From Taxillus chinensis (Eukaryota > Streptophyta > Magnoliopsida > Santalales > Loranthaceae): a stretch of 64,000 nucleotides of DNA. Location: assembly GCA_023512835.1 (NCBI GenBank), contig CM042091.1:4716348-4780347 (forward strand), written 5' to 3'. The position numbers and the translations under genes were made by a program. Positions 50,098 through 63,430 of the stretch are shown here, in pieces. Each line of letters begins with the position of its first letter. Positions within the stretch are counted from its first letter, which is position 1. The notes under the pieces are model-generated. The model saw only the letters and a program-made list of their open reading frames with translations, did no database searches and was not told the DNA's origin.

Positions 50098-51040
50098 CCC
50101 CGAAATCAACCCAAAAAGAAAAAAACCACAAAAACAAAAGGATTCAGATTTCAATATTTTCAATATCACAAGGCTAATCCAGGCAAAACCCAAGAATCCC
50201 CAAATCCAACATATATAAAACCCAACACCCAGTTGGTGATATCGCGAAGTTCAGATCCCAGAAGCACTTGAAAACATATAAGCTCTCAGACCCAGAAAAT
50301 CTAAGAACCAGATTTGATCGAAACATAAAACCAATCTTTCAAACAAGGAAGATAACACGAAGCACGTGGCACTGTAAAAACCTTACCGTAAAAGACACAC
50401 CTCGGTTAGGCAATTTCCCGGAAAAGCACAAACCATCGGTATAGTTTGGGGAATAAGAAAACACACATTTTCTCCATTTCTAGCGAGTTTAAGGTTGTCA
50501 GAGAGGGACTGATGAGGGGGGGCGGTACGCAGGTAAATGGTAGCCATTCTCTCCCTCCCCTCGGGTTTTCTATCACTCTCAATCCTAACTGCATCCCGGG
50601 AACCAAGGTTGGGTTGATAAAGTGACCGTGGTTCCCAGTGAGGTTAACACCAAATGGTTGGAGATTGAGAGGCAGTCGTAACCTCTATTTTTCTAGAGTA
50701 GAAGAAATTAAATAAGAAAAAGGGCCGACCGTATAACTGTTCCAGTACTACATAGGACTACTACCGCCAGTGGCTGCGCAGTTCCATACTACATATATAT
50801 TTCCTGTTCGTGCTGATGTGCGCTCCCCCGACACACCCACTTTAACGTTGGTGTCTTCAATTAAGAAGAAAAATCGGATGCCGACTTCCGTCCAAATGAC
50901 CTTCAGAATTGTCGACAGCTAATTAGCTGATGCATTTAATTTATTATTTATTATTTCAATCCCTGTTATAGAAATAGTTGGTTTCCAACTTCAATCTCAC
51001 CCGTTGATTCTTATGTAACTGCGCAGTGTATTTCTAATAA

Positions 51041-51073
<33 letters not shown>

Positions 51074-52019
51074 AAGTCTTGTATGGGAAGGGTGTCTCCT
51101 CATAACAGAACTTCTCCTTGACGGTTCTTATAAGCTACCTTCTTGTTTCATCTACGTACGTTCCAGAGGCTAACAAAATGAATAAAAACTAAAATTTCAA
51201 ATAAACGTCACGTAATTAACGATGCAAAACGTACGTAAATTGGTCACGTTATGGCATCGCATCGCTTTTTGTAAAGCCCCATGGGATTCCCACGACGAGT
51301 ATCTGCGGCTAAAAACGGTCACTTTTTTTTTCCCATAAACAAATCATTTTAGATGATAAACTCAATATATATATGCCGTATTTTTATATTATAGTTGACA
51401 TACATGTTGCCATATAATTCATAAGAAAAAATAATTATAAATTTTTTGACATTTTACAATATAAAATGTAAAGATAAGTCGACGTGTGAATCATCTAGCA
51501 TTTTTTTTTTTTTTTAAGATCTTTTTTTTTGAAATTTTTATTTATTTATTTCTAAAAATTGTTTTTTGATCACACGGAAACCCGCGATCCGCGTGCGCAA
51601 CAGGGGTGGGACAACATTCACTTCACCGATTCAGGACTTGGGGTAACGTGCCCAACAATCAGTAATGTATGGACATAGATTGTCATTGGACTGAGTAGCC
51701 ACGGGCCCACGGAGGTGGTCAAAAAAATAACACTAAAACCACATGGTTAAAGCCTCGTTGAATTAAAGTAATTGTCCATAAATGTTATGTGGGGGTTTCC
51801 AATTAAAGTAATTGTCCATAAATGTTAAATCCATCCTACTGACTTATAGGACAATCTCTTGACTATGGAATCATATTTGAATGAGCCCATTCAAGCACGT
51901 GTTATAGATTTCATGCACATTTTTAGTGATTCATAAATTAAAAATTAAAATTTCTTTTAAATAATTATTATCATATTTTATTTTAAATAGTAGATGTATT
52001 ATTTAAATTATTCAAGTAT
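50098..52019. other. bHLH upstream region: leader, promoter and intergenic DNA
   Basis: 50098-50650 probably holds the leader and perhaps a leader intron of the bHLH gene. Further up are a (CA)n(TA)n microsatellite (about 51042-51073) and a directly repeated AATTAAAGTAATTGTCCATAAATGTTA-type block (near 51760 and 51801). No other gene. Confidence 0.5.
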
Positions 52020-52026
52020 AGAATAA

Positions 52027-54347
52027 CCCTAGTAAGATATAGAAAAATGGTAGAAAAAAGAAAAAAAAAGGTAGAAAATAATTGTAGTTGGTTGATATGA
52101 AAAACAAAAAGTAAAAAATAGGTATGGTTTCACAATGTTACTGTATATTTTCCACCCAAAATCCCATTACTTTATATGGAAATCACATGAGATTTTCGAG
52201 ATGTTTTTTTGATGTAATTTGAAATTTTTTGTAGCAACCAAGCAAAAGAAAGTTTAAATTTTATAACTTTTATGCCCCGTCATATGTTTTCCATACTTTT
52301 TCTGCGCCAGCCAAGCAATGCGACCTTGTGTTTGGTAAGACATAAGAAATGGGTGAAATAATTTTAGATAGAAAAGAGATGGAAAACAAAAGTGTGAAAA
52401 AAGAATTTTTCTTGTGATTGTTTGCATGGTATAGAAAAGTTTAAAAAATTATGTTTTTATTATATAAAATATATATATATATATTATAAATTACCAAATT
52501 TACCCTGAAATGTGTTACCAATTTTATCATATAAATGAATATTTTTGGAAATTAATTAAGTGCATCAATTTTCCACCTAAAATTCCACCCTTTTGCATGT
52601 CAACAAAAAACTAGCTGTTAATGCCTTCTTTTTCTATCTTTATGGTTTCTTTTTCATATTTACTTTTTTTTCTCGGGCTACCAAACACGGGAGAAGTACA
52701 TTTCCACCCATTTTTTCCTACCGCTTCGGTTTTTCACCTTTTCTTATATGAACCAAACACACGGTTAAGGTACTCGTAAATGCAATTGTAACTCTCGTGA
52801 ATTCATATTCTTTCCTTAAATTGCAGTAGAGAATCAACGTTAATGCATTTGTACACTAAACTGGGGGTGTTAATAACATATGGATTATCTCCCGATAATT
52901 TTATATCTGTTTGCATAGTATCTAATTAAAATACTTTATGGAATTATTAGCATATTACTTTTATTATTTTTAATTAAGTATTAATTGTAATTAAAAGTCG
53001 TTAAATCAAACTGAAAATTATACTCCGAACCCGATCAAAAATCAATATTTTTTTATTTATTGATTGCAAGTTTTTTTTTTTTTTTTTACGAAATCAAGTT
53101 TAACTTTATGCTTGGCAAGTATGGAAAAACGGGTTTTTTTAGGGAAAAGAGGTGAAAATGATTTTTTTGGGTGCTTGGTTGATAGGAAAAACTTGTGAGG
53201 CCAAAAAAATTGCTATGGAAATACGTGAAATACAATTCGCACCAGAATGTTATGAAAATTTATGAAATACCTACTATAGCCATAATTTGTCCAATTTGCC
53301 TTTCATTAACTTTTATATTATTTAACATATAAGGTTAAATTGGTATTTTCCAAACTAGTTTTATTTTTAAAAATTTTGCCTACTTCCCATCAAATTATAA
53401 AATATAATTTTTCCACCCAACCAACCAAACAAAATTTTCATCCCTTTTCTTTATACATATTTTCTTTCCATATATTTTCCACCCCAAATTCATCTACCTT
53501 TTCTATACCCTTTGCCAAGTAGAGCTTATGTTCTGCTTGCATGGACATGGAAATAAGGTGGGAAAAAATTGATGGAAAAGAGGTGGACAGAAAAAGGTAG
53601 GAAAAAGAAGTGGTTGGTTATGATAGAAAAAATGTGAAAAAGATAAAAAAAATTGTTTTAATATATAGTAAAAAAACTTAAAAAACTAGTTTTTCTATTT
53701 TACCCTTTCAGAAAAACCTGTGTCCATATTCCATGCAGATTTGTCACACTATTCGTCTCATGTTACGGTAATATCAGTTTAGTACACTTTTCATGCCTTT
53801 CCACACAGTTTTGAGTGAGAAAATGTTCACTAGTATTGAGACTACTTTTTCTGTCAGTTTTTCACTTCTATGGCTCTTTCCATAGCACTCAAACAACATA
53901 AATAAAATTTTCTAGCCTTTTTCCTTACTTCCGTATGTTTTTCATAGCATTCAAGCAAAAGATAAAAGTACTATATAAATTAATGGAGTTGGACGATAAA
54001 AAGACATTTAAAAAATTTGGAAATAAACTTTAACTGTGTGCTTGGTTGCTGTTGAAAAGGTGTAAAAAACTCTGGGAGGTATAAAAAAGTTACTATTTTT
54101 TTTTTCCAATGCTTGGATGATACAGAAAAACAACAAGAAGTGTGGAAAATAGCATGAATTAGCGTCATACATTTTTCATAGACAAAATGGTAAAATTATT
54201 ATTCAATGTAAATTTATTTATTTATTTTTCATCCTAACCAATTACCCTATAAAAAAATAAATTTCCATCTAATTTCTTTTCACCTTTTTGCTTTCTATCT
54301 CTTTTATACCTATTTTTTTTTCATACATTTTTATATGTTGCCCAGCA
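52027..54347. mobile_element. Cluster of five related MITE-like units with TGCTTGG...CCAAGCA ends
   Basis: Units: about 52027-52317 (left end worn), 52327-52761 (TGTGTTTGG...CCAAACACA), 53109-53520 (TGCTTGGCAAG...TTTGCCAAGT), 53534-53957 (TGCTTGC...TCAAGCA) and 54039-54347 (TGCTTGG...CCCAGCA). Most carry a second, internal copy of the end motif (TGGTTGATAGGAAAAAC type; near 52092, 53173, 53618 and 54113), and all continue into GAAAAAGGTG/CACCTTTTTC words at both ends. None encodes a protein. Target duplications could not be fixed, so the superfamily is open. Confidence 0.6.
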
Positions 54348-56400
54348 AAAGAGTAACCGAGAGGAGACGGTCTTAAATTCTTATTTTATTTTAACTTCAA
54401 ACAATAAATCAAATTTTAACAAATAAAAAATTTCAGAGTGAAACATCACGAAGAGCGACTCAATATATTAAATGGATTAATATGAATATAAAGTATTAAA
54501 GTATGGCCGTGGCCGTGTGGATCATCATTACATGACAAATCCTGCCGCGTGCTCTCACTTTCAGATTACAAGTGGCCACCTTCCATAATTATTTTAGTGC
54601 AAGATGTACGTTGTTCTTTGCTTTAGAGACAAGGTTGGTACTTAGGCTGTCATTTTCTTTCACAAAAAAATTTAATCGATGATTATTGTTCTACACCTAG
54701 ATGATAAAAAAGTTTGTTATTTCAAACTTATATAAAATTTAAAATGGTCCTACACAGTACAAAGCTATCGGCCACATAACAAATATATTCGTATCTGCTA
54801 AAAAAAAACAATTCAAAGCCAATGCATCAAATATTTTTTAAATGGACTAATATAAAATGGGTTTTAATTTGGTAGTGATCAGTTCACCATTCGTTTAATA
54901 TATTTCGAATTTTATAGATATTTATTTTTAAAAATTAATTATTAAATTAAATACTTATAAAAATTTACATCAAGTTAAGACCTGTTTGATAATATTATAT
55001 TATTTTTAAAAATAATAATTTTAAATAATTTTAAATTATTTATGATGGATCTATAATTTTAAAAATAATTTTTAATAAATAAATAAAACTCTACAATTAA
55101 TTAAAAATAATCGAAGATAAATAAATTAAAATAAGGTTGCGTTGGCGGCTGGCGCGGGCTGTTATAATTACACACGCACAGTCCAGTGTTTGTCAAATAA
55201 AAAAAACAAACGTTTATTCGTTTTTATTATTTTTGAAATAGCAAAAAGAAAAAGCGGTCGGCTTGGGGAGAATCAATGGGAAAACCAAAAGAGACACGTT
55301 TAGCACGATGGGGTTGTCGTGAGCCACGCGCTCCGAGATGCAACACGTGGCGGTCATCCAACAGGAGAAGTTGACAAAAGGGGGGAGGTGGGACGCTCGT
55401 GATGGGCACGTGACGATAGGGTGAAATTTTGTGGCCAGTAGGGTGCAGTGGAAAGCCGAACGTGAAGCGCATTTAATAATATAAAAGAGTTAATAATAAT
55501 ATCTGGGGTTAGCGCGTTATGCGTGTTGTGTCCTTTTCTGTTTTTTTTTTTTTTTTTTTTTTTGTTTTTGGTGTTGCTAACAATAAAACAACATTGGCTT
55601 TGCCCGGTTGGCTCCCGCAGGTTTTTCATATGTTTTTGTTTCACGGGTCCAAGGAGGCGTGCCGTACCCACTTTTGTCGTCCAGACACGTCTATGTATCT
55701 GTGTCCGGGGAGAGAGTGCACATTCATTCGTGTGATTTCAAACGTGGTTGGAGGAAAGTAAGAAATGTAATATTAATTTTAAAATATTTAAATATAAATA
55801 ATAATTTTAAAAATAAAATATTCATATAAGTTTTCTTGTATACATATTTTCTTAATAATTTATAATTTCGATAAAAATTATAATTTAAAAATATATATAA
55901 TAAATAGTATTTCTCTATGAAGAGTCAAACATTCATTTACCAATAGTTTTATTATATATTTTTTATATTATTCTTCACACGGGTAAATAATAACTCTCCA
56001 AAAAAAGAGCGTGTCGAGTGCCCTTTGCCTGACAACAAAAATACGTAAGGACAAAGAGGACAAGATTATTAAGAAAGAAAATTTGTAAAACAAATTTGGA
56101 AGAACACTGTTAATTATTTTATTCCTATGGTCTTATACCAAAATTAGACCAACACGTAAGGAAAGCGAAGATCGTCTCCTTCCGAAAAAGAAGGCGAGCA
56201 AAAATCTTTGTACTGCACAACTCTCAGGTAGTTACATTATTATGAATATTTCTAGCCTTCAAATTTACTAAAGCAGCCACAACTTTTGCAAAACTTGTTA
56301 GACTGGAACTAACCTAATCTTTCCAGTTGTTACATCTGAGCTTCTCTTCCTAAGATGAAACCTAAGCAGACAAAAGAAACCTGAGAAGCCATATCTCGAC
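54348..56400. other. Intergenic; GC-richer piece near 55.14-55.75 kb
   Basis: The GC-richer piece contains CACGTGGCGG and CACGTGACG (G-box-like words near 55343 and 55407) and a 23-T run at 55541-55563. Its open frames match no family; it could be a promoter or a decayed gene fragment. Everything else is AT-rich. Confidence 0.45.
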
Positions 56401-56401
56401 A

Positions 56402-56712
56402 TAGAGATGACAATGGGACGGGACGGATTTTTGGTTGCTCCATCCCTTTTTCCAGTAACAGATGTATATCTCGTTCACGGACAGGATTGATCCGCGGACC
56501 AGTATTTATGTTATTTTATTTTAAACTTATTATTTATTCTACTTAATATGTTAATACCTTAACCATAATCATATTAATTTTAGAAATAAAAAGTTTAAAA
56601 AGTTTAATAAAAAAATTATCATATTTAAATAAATAAATACAAAATAGTCCATGAACCGGTTTGATTCGTATGCGGACCGGATCAGATCGGATCGGTCTAT
56701 TTGATATCCCTA
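56402..56712. mobile_element. Possible non-autonomous hAT-like element, 311 bp
   Basis: The left end TAGAGATGACAATGGG and the inverted right end TAGGGATATCAAATAG are imperfect inverted repeats, both followed by ACGG/GGACCGG-rich sequence. TAGGGATG-type ends are frequent among plant hAT MITEs. No clean 8-bp target duplication was seen. Confidence 0.4.
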
Positions 56713-59700
56713 CAGGCGACATTGTAGGGGAAATGATAGAATAATTGATATATATGACAAACATGTCTTGAAAAAAGAAAAACATAGACAAATCAAAACA
56801 AGGCCTTAGGTCTATAATTTCTTTGGTATTGACTATCATATGCTTCCTGAGAATGGGAGGAATTTGCCCCTTTTAAATTTTTGTTATTCTATGAATTAAT
56901 TTGTCCCTTCATTTTATCTCCTAGCTACCAATCTTACAGCTAAGACAAATTATTCGGTATTTCCAAAACAAACTCCTCTTACAGCACACGCCACCGGGCC
57001 ATCATCAATCCGGGACCACTTTTACTGTTTTCCTTCGCCTAAATTTGGAGCGTTGCTGTTCCCCCTTATAGGATAAGAAGAAATATTATATAGTTCTGAA
57101 TCAAAAATCATAATTCAAATAAATTAATAGTTTATTAGTGTTCTGGAAGGTAATTATATGCTGAATATTAAATAAAAAAGATTGTGATTAAAAGATAATA
57201 GGTTAATTGGTCGCATCACATGTGTAAGGTGTTTGTTTATTTTATTTTTTAAAAGGTTTTGTTGGGTTTTAATGGGAAGGCAAAGCGTAACGACATTGAA
57301 GGGATGGATGGTATAGGACACCGCAATTTGTCAATTGGACGTTCTTTTCAAGGTAATCTATATTCGATTGCCATGACACGACGTTAATGGTGGGCTGAAT
57401 AGAAACGCCCAATTCGCATGAATGGTCTAATTCCCCCATGTGATTTTTTATGGAAGGTCAAGCCATTGACAATTTGTCTATAAAATTTTACCACAATACT
57501 AATTAGATTACATAAATACTGTGACTACCATTGTTGATTACAAATTCCAATGCTCTTGTACTACGTGCACAAACCTGCATGCGTGGCCCAACAAAAAGTT
57601 GTAAATTTCGATTGAAATTCAATGTATGTGATTAATATAATATAATGGTTTATAAGAATTATTTGTCAAACAGTAAACTTCATAATATTTTAACATAAAT
57701 GTATGATTTGATGAATGTATAAAAAAATATGTTATTTGACTCAAACAAAATAAAGTTCTATTTGGGTTGGAGATTAAGTCATAGGATTAGATTAGTTAAT
57801 ATTAATATTAATTCTTTATTTGATAATATTTAATTTCTAAACTAATTAGTCTCATTGAGAATATTAATCTCATTAAAATCTTCCAACAAAGCCATTAAAA
57901 TCAACTTCCCCAAAATACCAAGGTAGTTGTCACTTTCTCCCTACGCAATATGACTGTCACTAGATCTTCTTCATCACAATCCCAGCGTTGCCTCCATGTA
58001 GCAATTCAATCCAAGCATTGCCAGATCCTCCCGCACCTGACGAAAGGGAGGACCTTTGGGATGTCTTCTTTGTTGGCTTCACCGTGTCAAAGCCTAGCCT
58101 CTGTGATGGAGGACGAACCTCTCTCTCGCCAAACATTTGTTATGACACAAAAGGTCTTGATCAACCTCAAAATTCATATCCATACTCCTAACAACAATGT
58201 CTCTACCCGCATGCATAAGACTCCACCGACAACCCTTTGCTTTTGTTGGATATCTTCATGACCAGTAGTTTATCTCATACACCACTAGCTCCTCCCATTA
58301 TTCGTTGGATAAAGCTTTAGCACCCAATCAAGCTATATCCTCATAAGATTGGTAAGGAAATACCAAAAATGTCAAAACTCTACATCCCACCCAAATCAAG
58401 CTTGATTGAAACCAATAAGCCATACAATCGAGCCCCTTTTGTTCTTTTGATATTCTACAAGTTGTCTATCGTGATTTGTCATGTTAATATTTGTAATTGT
58501 CTTGCAAATAAGTATAAATAAAAAATTATATGTATATATAATCCTTAAAAATCAAAAAAAGAAAATAAAACAATAGTGATATAAATTGCATTTGTATTAT
58601 AGATGATATTTTATGAAATAATATCACAATATTATATCTAACGTAGTTATGCAATGCACCAAACCACGAAATATGATTAAGTGGTTTATTAGTGTTACAA
58701 TCAAACAAGAGGATAGAAATAACTAATTTATTCACAATCATAACAAATCTTAATGATAGTTAATTCATTTCCAAATGAAAAGATAATCTGTAAAAGGCCT
58801 ATAGATTATAATTACGAGCTACGATAATTTTGTGATATCCTTGAAAATTGAAAAATTATTTTATATTCACCCAAACATTATTTTAATGTTTTAGTTTCCA
58901 ACCCTCTTCATTCTCTTTTATCTCACTCTTTTCTCTCTCTTTTCCTTTTTATATTAGTCAAATAGTTAATTCAATATAAAATCATGGATATGATAATTAT
59001 AGAGTTATGGAAAAAAATAAATTTTTCATTAAATTGTGATCTAATGAATAATCTAATGTCAATCATCTTATAATACCCACTTTAACATTTTAAATGTAAT
59101 TTTTTTTAGTTAAAAAGTCAATTTAATAAAAATGAATAAAACATATATAATTTTTCATTTTTTTTAAAAAACTTTATAAATATTATAGTTTCAGACTTAA
59201 CATATACTATTCATCTTCTATTATTCAAACAATTAGATTTTTCCCCTCTAATTTTTACTTCAAAAATAATATTTTTATTCGAATAATAATAATATTGTAA
59301 TTAAATATTAAAAGTCAACTGTTAAAGTAGATAAGCTGAATAGTGTGCCATCAAAAAATAAACCGTTAAAATAACAAAGTAAAAAGTATTTTTAATTATT
59401 TTTCAAATAAACTGTTATGAATGCTTTTATATCACCCATGTCAGTTTTTTCATTTTTTTTTGTTCACTTGAGTAGTCATTTCAACAAAAAAAAAAATGCT
59501 TCGAAACCTAATTTTAATTTCAATTTCCTAATTCTAATCCAAAAATAATAATATTATAAGAGCACTCACTACAATATCTTTAAAAAATTTATTGTTATTT
59601 TACTTGCAGAGGGAATTTAAAAAAAAACTTAACAAAAAAGTTAACATTATGAATAGTTTTTTAAATAACAATTACTATTTTTTCACTATCATTAAACATT

Positions 59701-59820
59701 TATATTTTTATTTATTTTTTTTTTAAATTTTCTCACCTTACCGTAAAAATAAACAAATATTCAATGAGTAACATTTTAATGAAATGGTAAAAGTTAACAT
59801 TATGAGCGATATTCTTTTAA
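56713..59820. other. Intergenic, AT-rich, no gene recognised
   Basis: A piece at 57950-58260 is less AT-rich with short frames of no known family. 59307-59412 is similar to 61140-61245 on the far side of the Mutator-like element, and 59556 onward (TAAGAGCACTCACTAC) resembles the start of a MITE. Confidence 0.5.
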
Positions 59821-61008
59821 TGATATAACTTGCCTCCAACCTGTCACGTGGCAGCAGCTAAGACTGCCACATGTTAGTTTTTTTATACATATCACGTGAT
59901 TTGTATTAAATTTTTATTGACTCCAGTGCCCTTAATATAAATATTTTTTTTAAAACAATAAAAAACTACAATTCCATATGATTGAGTTCTACGAGCCCGA
60001 TGGTTGGATGAACTGCAATTATTGCATGAATGTACACGGGGCCAATTGCATGAACTGCCTTTTCATTTCCCTCGCTCAATTCAATTCACCTCTTTCCTCC
60101 CTCTCCCTCTCCCCCCTTTCATTCATTCGATTGCCTATGTCTTCACCTTGTCTCCCTTAGCCACCTCCCCACCGTCACCTTGTCTCCCCTAGCCCATTCC
60201 CTGTTGTCTGTGACCTCACCATCCAGATCATTGACTTCATCGGCACCAACTCCTTCGGCGCCCACAAGGACTCCTCCTTTCACCTCGTTGATGGCAGACC
60301 TCTTCCCCAAAAAACCAACTAACCAAAGCCACACTCTGGTGAATTGGATGGCGATTTCCAGTCGCCTTCTCATCGTGATCTTGCGTCATTCCACGGCTAT
60401 AGCGAGCTTAAATACCGTCGCATCCTCCCATGTCCGTTCTCGGGGTTGATCGTGCACTTGGCTCACTTTTTCTTGGATTTCACACGCTCGTGAGGTGTTC
60501 GGGCGAGTTTTTAGGTGGATTTGGGGCTCTTTGTTTTCGTTCTGCCCTACTTCGGTGGTAGGTGGACGATTTTGGTATCGGGTGAGACCTCTATCGGGTG
60601 TGGTTGGAGGGATTGTGTGTGTTGATTAGCGCTCGGAGTGGTGACGCTCTGGGTGCTTGAGGCAGTTTTGATTTTTGCCTCCGGTTCTCTCTGTATCTTA
60701 TTTTTCCTGGTTCGAGAGGCACTGGGCGTCAGCGGCAAATGACTGAAAGATGGAAATGGATTCACCGGCAGCGGTTGGTTACTGGGGTTGGGGTAGTGAT
60801 TGTGATTGCCATTGGGCTCGTAGAACTCAATCAGGAATATAGAATTGCAGTTTTTTATTATTTAAAAAAACATTTATATTAAGGCAATAAAAATTTAATG
60901 ACAATCACGTGATGTGTATAAAAAAATTAACCTATGGCAGTCTTAGCTGCTTCCACGTGACAGGTTGAAGGAACTTCCTCCAACCTGGATTGGAGATAAG
61001 TTATATCC
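59821..61008. mobile_element. Mutator-like element (1188 bp) with long terminal inverted repeats and GC-rich interior
   Basis: The left arm (59821-60003) and right arm (60809-61008) are inverted copies with about 80-90% identity by eye. Shared words: GATATAACTT, CAACCTGTCACGTGG, AGCAGCTAAGACTGCCA, TTTTTTTATACA, ATCACGTGAT, TTAAATTTTTATTG and ATTGAGTTCTACGAGCCC. The right arm has about 25 extra bp near its end. Flanking 9-mers TTCTTTTAA (59812-59820) and ATATTTTAA (61009-61017) agree at 7 of 9, fitting a worn Mutator 9-bp duplication. There is no transposase. The roughly 800-bp interior is much richer in GC than the arms and may be captured host sequence (Pack-MULE type). Confidence 0.8.
60110..60490 (+). 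pseudogene. Possible captured gene fragment inside the Mutator-like element
   Basis: One frame reads PFPVVCDLTIQIIDFIGTNS then FGAHKDSSFHLVDGRPLP before a stop. After a frame change it reads DGDFQSPSHRDLASFHGYSE followed by LKYRRILPCPFSGLIVHLAH. These look more protein-like than the surroundings but I cannot assign a family. It has no clear start, so it is at best a fragment. Confidence 0.35.
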
Positions 61009-63385
61009 ATATTTTAAATGTGACAATTAACATTTTATCTATACTTTTAAAATAATTATATTTTCACTTTCTTCTTCTTTCTTTTCGTTTTTTCTCTCAC
61101 CTTAAAGAAAGAAAGAATAAATAATATTTAAAAATAATAAGTAACTTGTTAAAGTAGAGAAGCTCAAAAGTATACTGTAAAAAATTAAAATTTTAAAATA
61201 ATAAAAGGTATACTTTTAATTATTTTAAATAATCAAATTTTGATGAGAATGGTTTGAATAACAATTTTTCAAATTTAGGCTTTAACGATAAATTTAAATC
61301 AAAATTCACAGTGTTTTCTTCCCCGGCATATTGAAGTTTTTTTTAGGCGCGTTCATGGCCCACGTAGTCATGCAAAGTACCCGAACAACACCGAATTGAA
61401 GCTCGAAGTCGAAGGCTGAGATCCACCCGGAACATGGGCCTGCGTTTTCAGTAGTTCTGAAGCAATTTCAGTGAGGCCCAATCCGAAGAAACCGCAGTCC
61501 TCAAGCGTTCGCCTGAGGCCCAGACTATCATATTTGAACATTTGTTCATCAATTTATCACTAATATAATATCGAATTTAATTCCACATATACAAATATAG
61601 GTTCAATGTTACATTCGAACAAATTAGTCACGGTGAATTTAGTTTTTCGTTAATTTAATATTTAAATTTGTTGATGCGTATTGTTAAGTATTTTCTGTAA
61701 AATACATACACTTCATAAGTACAATATTTTATATTTTATAAACCTACGATTTTAATCTATATATAGTAGATTAGTATTATTTCGATGTATTAAATACACA
61801 ATTTGTCCTTTGAAACCCCCGAAGAAATGCAATTTAGTTTAGATTTTATTTATTTATTTTACCTTTAATTTAAAACATTAAAGTTATTTATTTAATCTCC
61901 ATCTTATTTAAACGCGACATTAAACTCTCAATCTTGTTCTTTTTAACGTTACTTGTGTTGGCAACTTTGGCATGTTTTTTGTTTTTAATTTTTAGAAGAA
62001 AAAAAAACAGTAAACAGAAAAATAAAAACATCTTATTTTTTGCTTTCTGATTTTCCGTAAAACAAACCTGCCGGTATACTACACCCATATATCAATTAGT
62101 GTGTGTATGTATATATATATCCGATCCATGGATGTCGCTGTCCACCCCACGACAGGATCGAAAAGCATAGACTGCCCCAAAGAGTCACTGGTTTCGCCAT
62201 GAATGGCAATGGAGTGAGATTGAATACTGAATATAGTTGGTGACCTGCATATGTGCCGAATGTATTCGGTGGGACTAATGAGTGTGAGTGTAATATTTTA
62301 AGATAAAATTGTTCTAAAAAATTATGATTTATCCGACAGCTGAAACAGGTGAGACTAGGATTGTCATTCCTGTTTGACACCTTTGAAGGGCCCCTCAGCA
62401 AGCAAATCCAATACAAATGAAGCTTCCATGGAACGCACGTAGGCTCCTTCATGATCATGTTAATTATGGCAGCACTGGTGCATGGCGCGCGCGCGCTCAT
62501 CAAATTGGTGTCGAGCTTCAATAATTAACATGAACATATATAAAAAGGTATAACACGTGCATGTACCAGTTGCACACAGTAACTTCATCTTCTTCTACCC
62601 CTCTACAGCCTCTGCACACCCACCCACCACCCAGTCATATAAGGCTGAATGAGAATGTGTGTGTTGCCCTTTTGGTTGAGTGGGACTCGAATTTTGTATT
62701 CTCATCACCTCCTTGATTGATTTTACATGTAATTTTAATATTGACGCACATGCAAATAATGCAATATGCTCGACGCATATTATATATATATAGCTGCATA
62801 GTGGATAATGGATATATACATGCATGTAATGGCGATCCTATGCACATGAGATCAGTAGAGCATGGGAACAAGTGATCAAAAACTACCCTCAATATTAATC
62901 ATTATATATTTCCCAATCGTATGTAATTATTTCCCGATGGATCGATCAATATGAGCTTCCACGATTAATCTGAGAAAAAAAATCTCATTTTAAAAAAATC
63001 AAAACACCTACAGGGAGAGATTAAAGTGCATGTCACTTGCTTCTTGTGTTACCGTTGCCGTCCTCGTGTGAATGAACCCTCCATGCTTTTTTTTTTTTTT
63101 TTTTTGGGACCAAACTCCTCCGTCATATACACAATATGGCAGGCTGTTGCAAACACGTACCCACGCGGCTTCGCTTTGTGTAGTCCAGTCATTGTCATGA
63201 CTCATGTTTTTAATGCCTTTTTTTCAAAATACACAAATAATAATAATAATAATAATAATATAGACTACCTAATCGCTTTGCTAATAAATAGAAAATAAAT
63301 GCTACCTGTTGGCTGTTGCACTCGCCACGTGGCCCAGGCCTTTTGGTCAGAGTGTCAACTCAACCACACCCCATCCCTCTCCATC
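61009..63385. other. Intergenic and distal promoter of the AP2/ERF gene
   Basis: 61.02-61.3 kb continues the repeat into which the Mutator-like element seems to have inserted. 61310-61530 is a GC-richer piece of unknown origin. 62.1-62.6 kb includes GCGCGCGCGC (near 62487) and a 141-codon frame without family match. A (TAA/AAT)n tract lies at 63236-63262. No gene recognised. Confidence 0.5.
63324..63333. promoter_or_regulatory. Palindromic G-box GCCACGTGGC
   Basis: A perfect 10-bp palindrome with a CACGTG core about 100 bp before the AP2/ERF start codon. It is the classic target of bHLH (MYC/JAM-type), bZIP and ABRE-binding factors. The JAM2-like bHLH in this window belongs to a family that binds such sites; direct regulation is only a possibility. 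Confidence 0.6.
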
Positions 63386-63386
63386 C

Positions 63387-63395
63387 TATAATTAA
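63387..63395 (+). promoter_or_regulatory. TATA box of the AP2/ERF gene
   Basis: TATAATTAA, 44 bp before the chosen ATG. A start site about 30 bp downstream would fall near 63417 and give a leader of roughly 10-15 nt. Confidence 0.45.
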
Positions 63396-63430
63396 GTACT
63401 CACCCCTGCCAGTATGAAGGACCCCATGAA

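Noticed and set aside
50098..50193. N-terminal extension of the bHLH protein from an upstream in-frame ATG
   Set aside because: The extra 32 residues are hydrophobic and unlike any JAM/bHLH13 N-terminus; MRTEVG fits the family start.
62096..62521. 141-codon minus-strand frame
   Set aside because: No family resemblance, no splice context, and ends in a TA-rich microsatellite; also considered as a microRNA precursor but no known mature plant microRNA was recognised.
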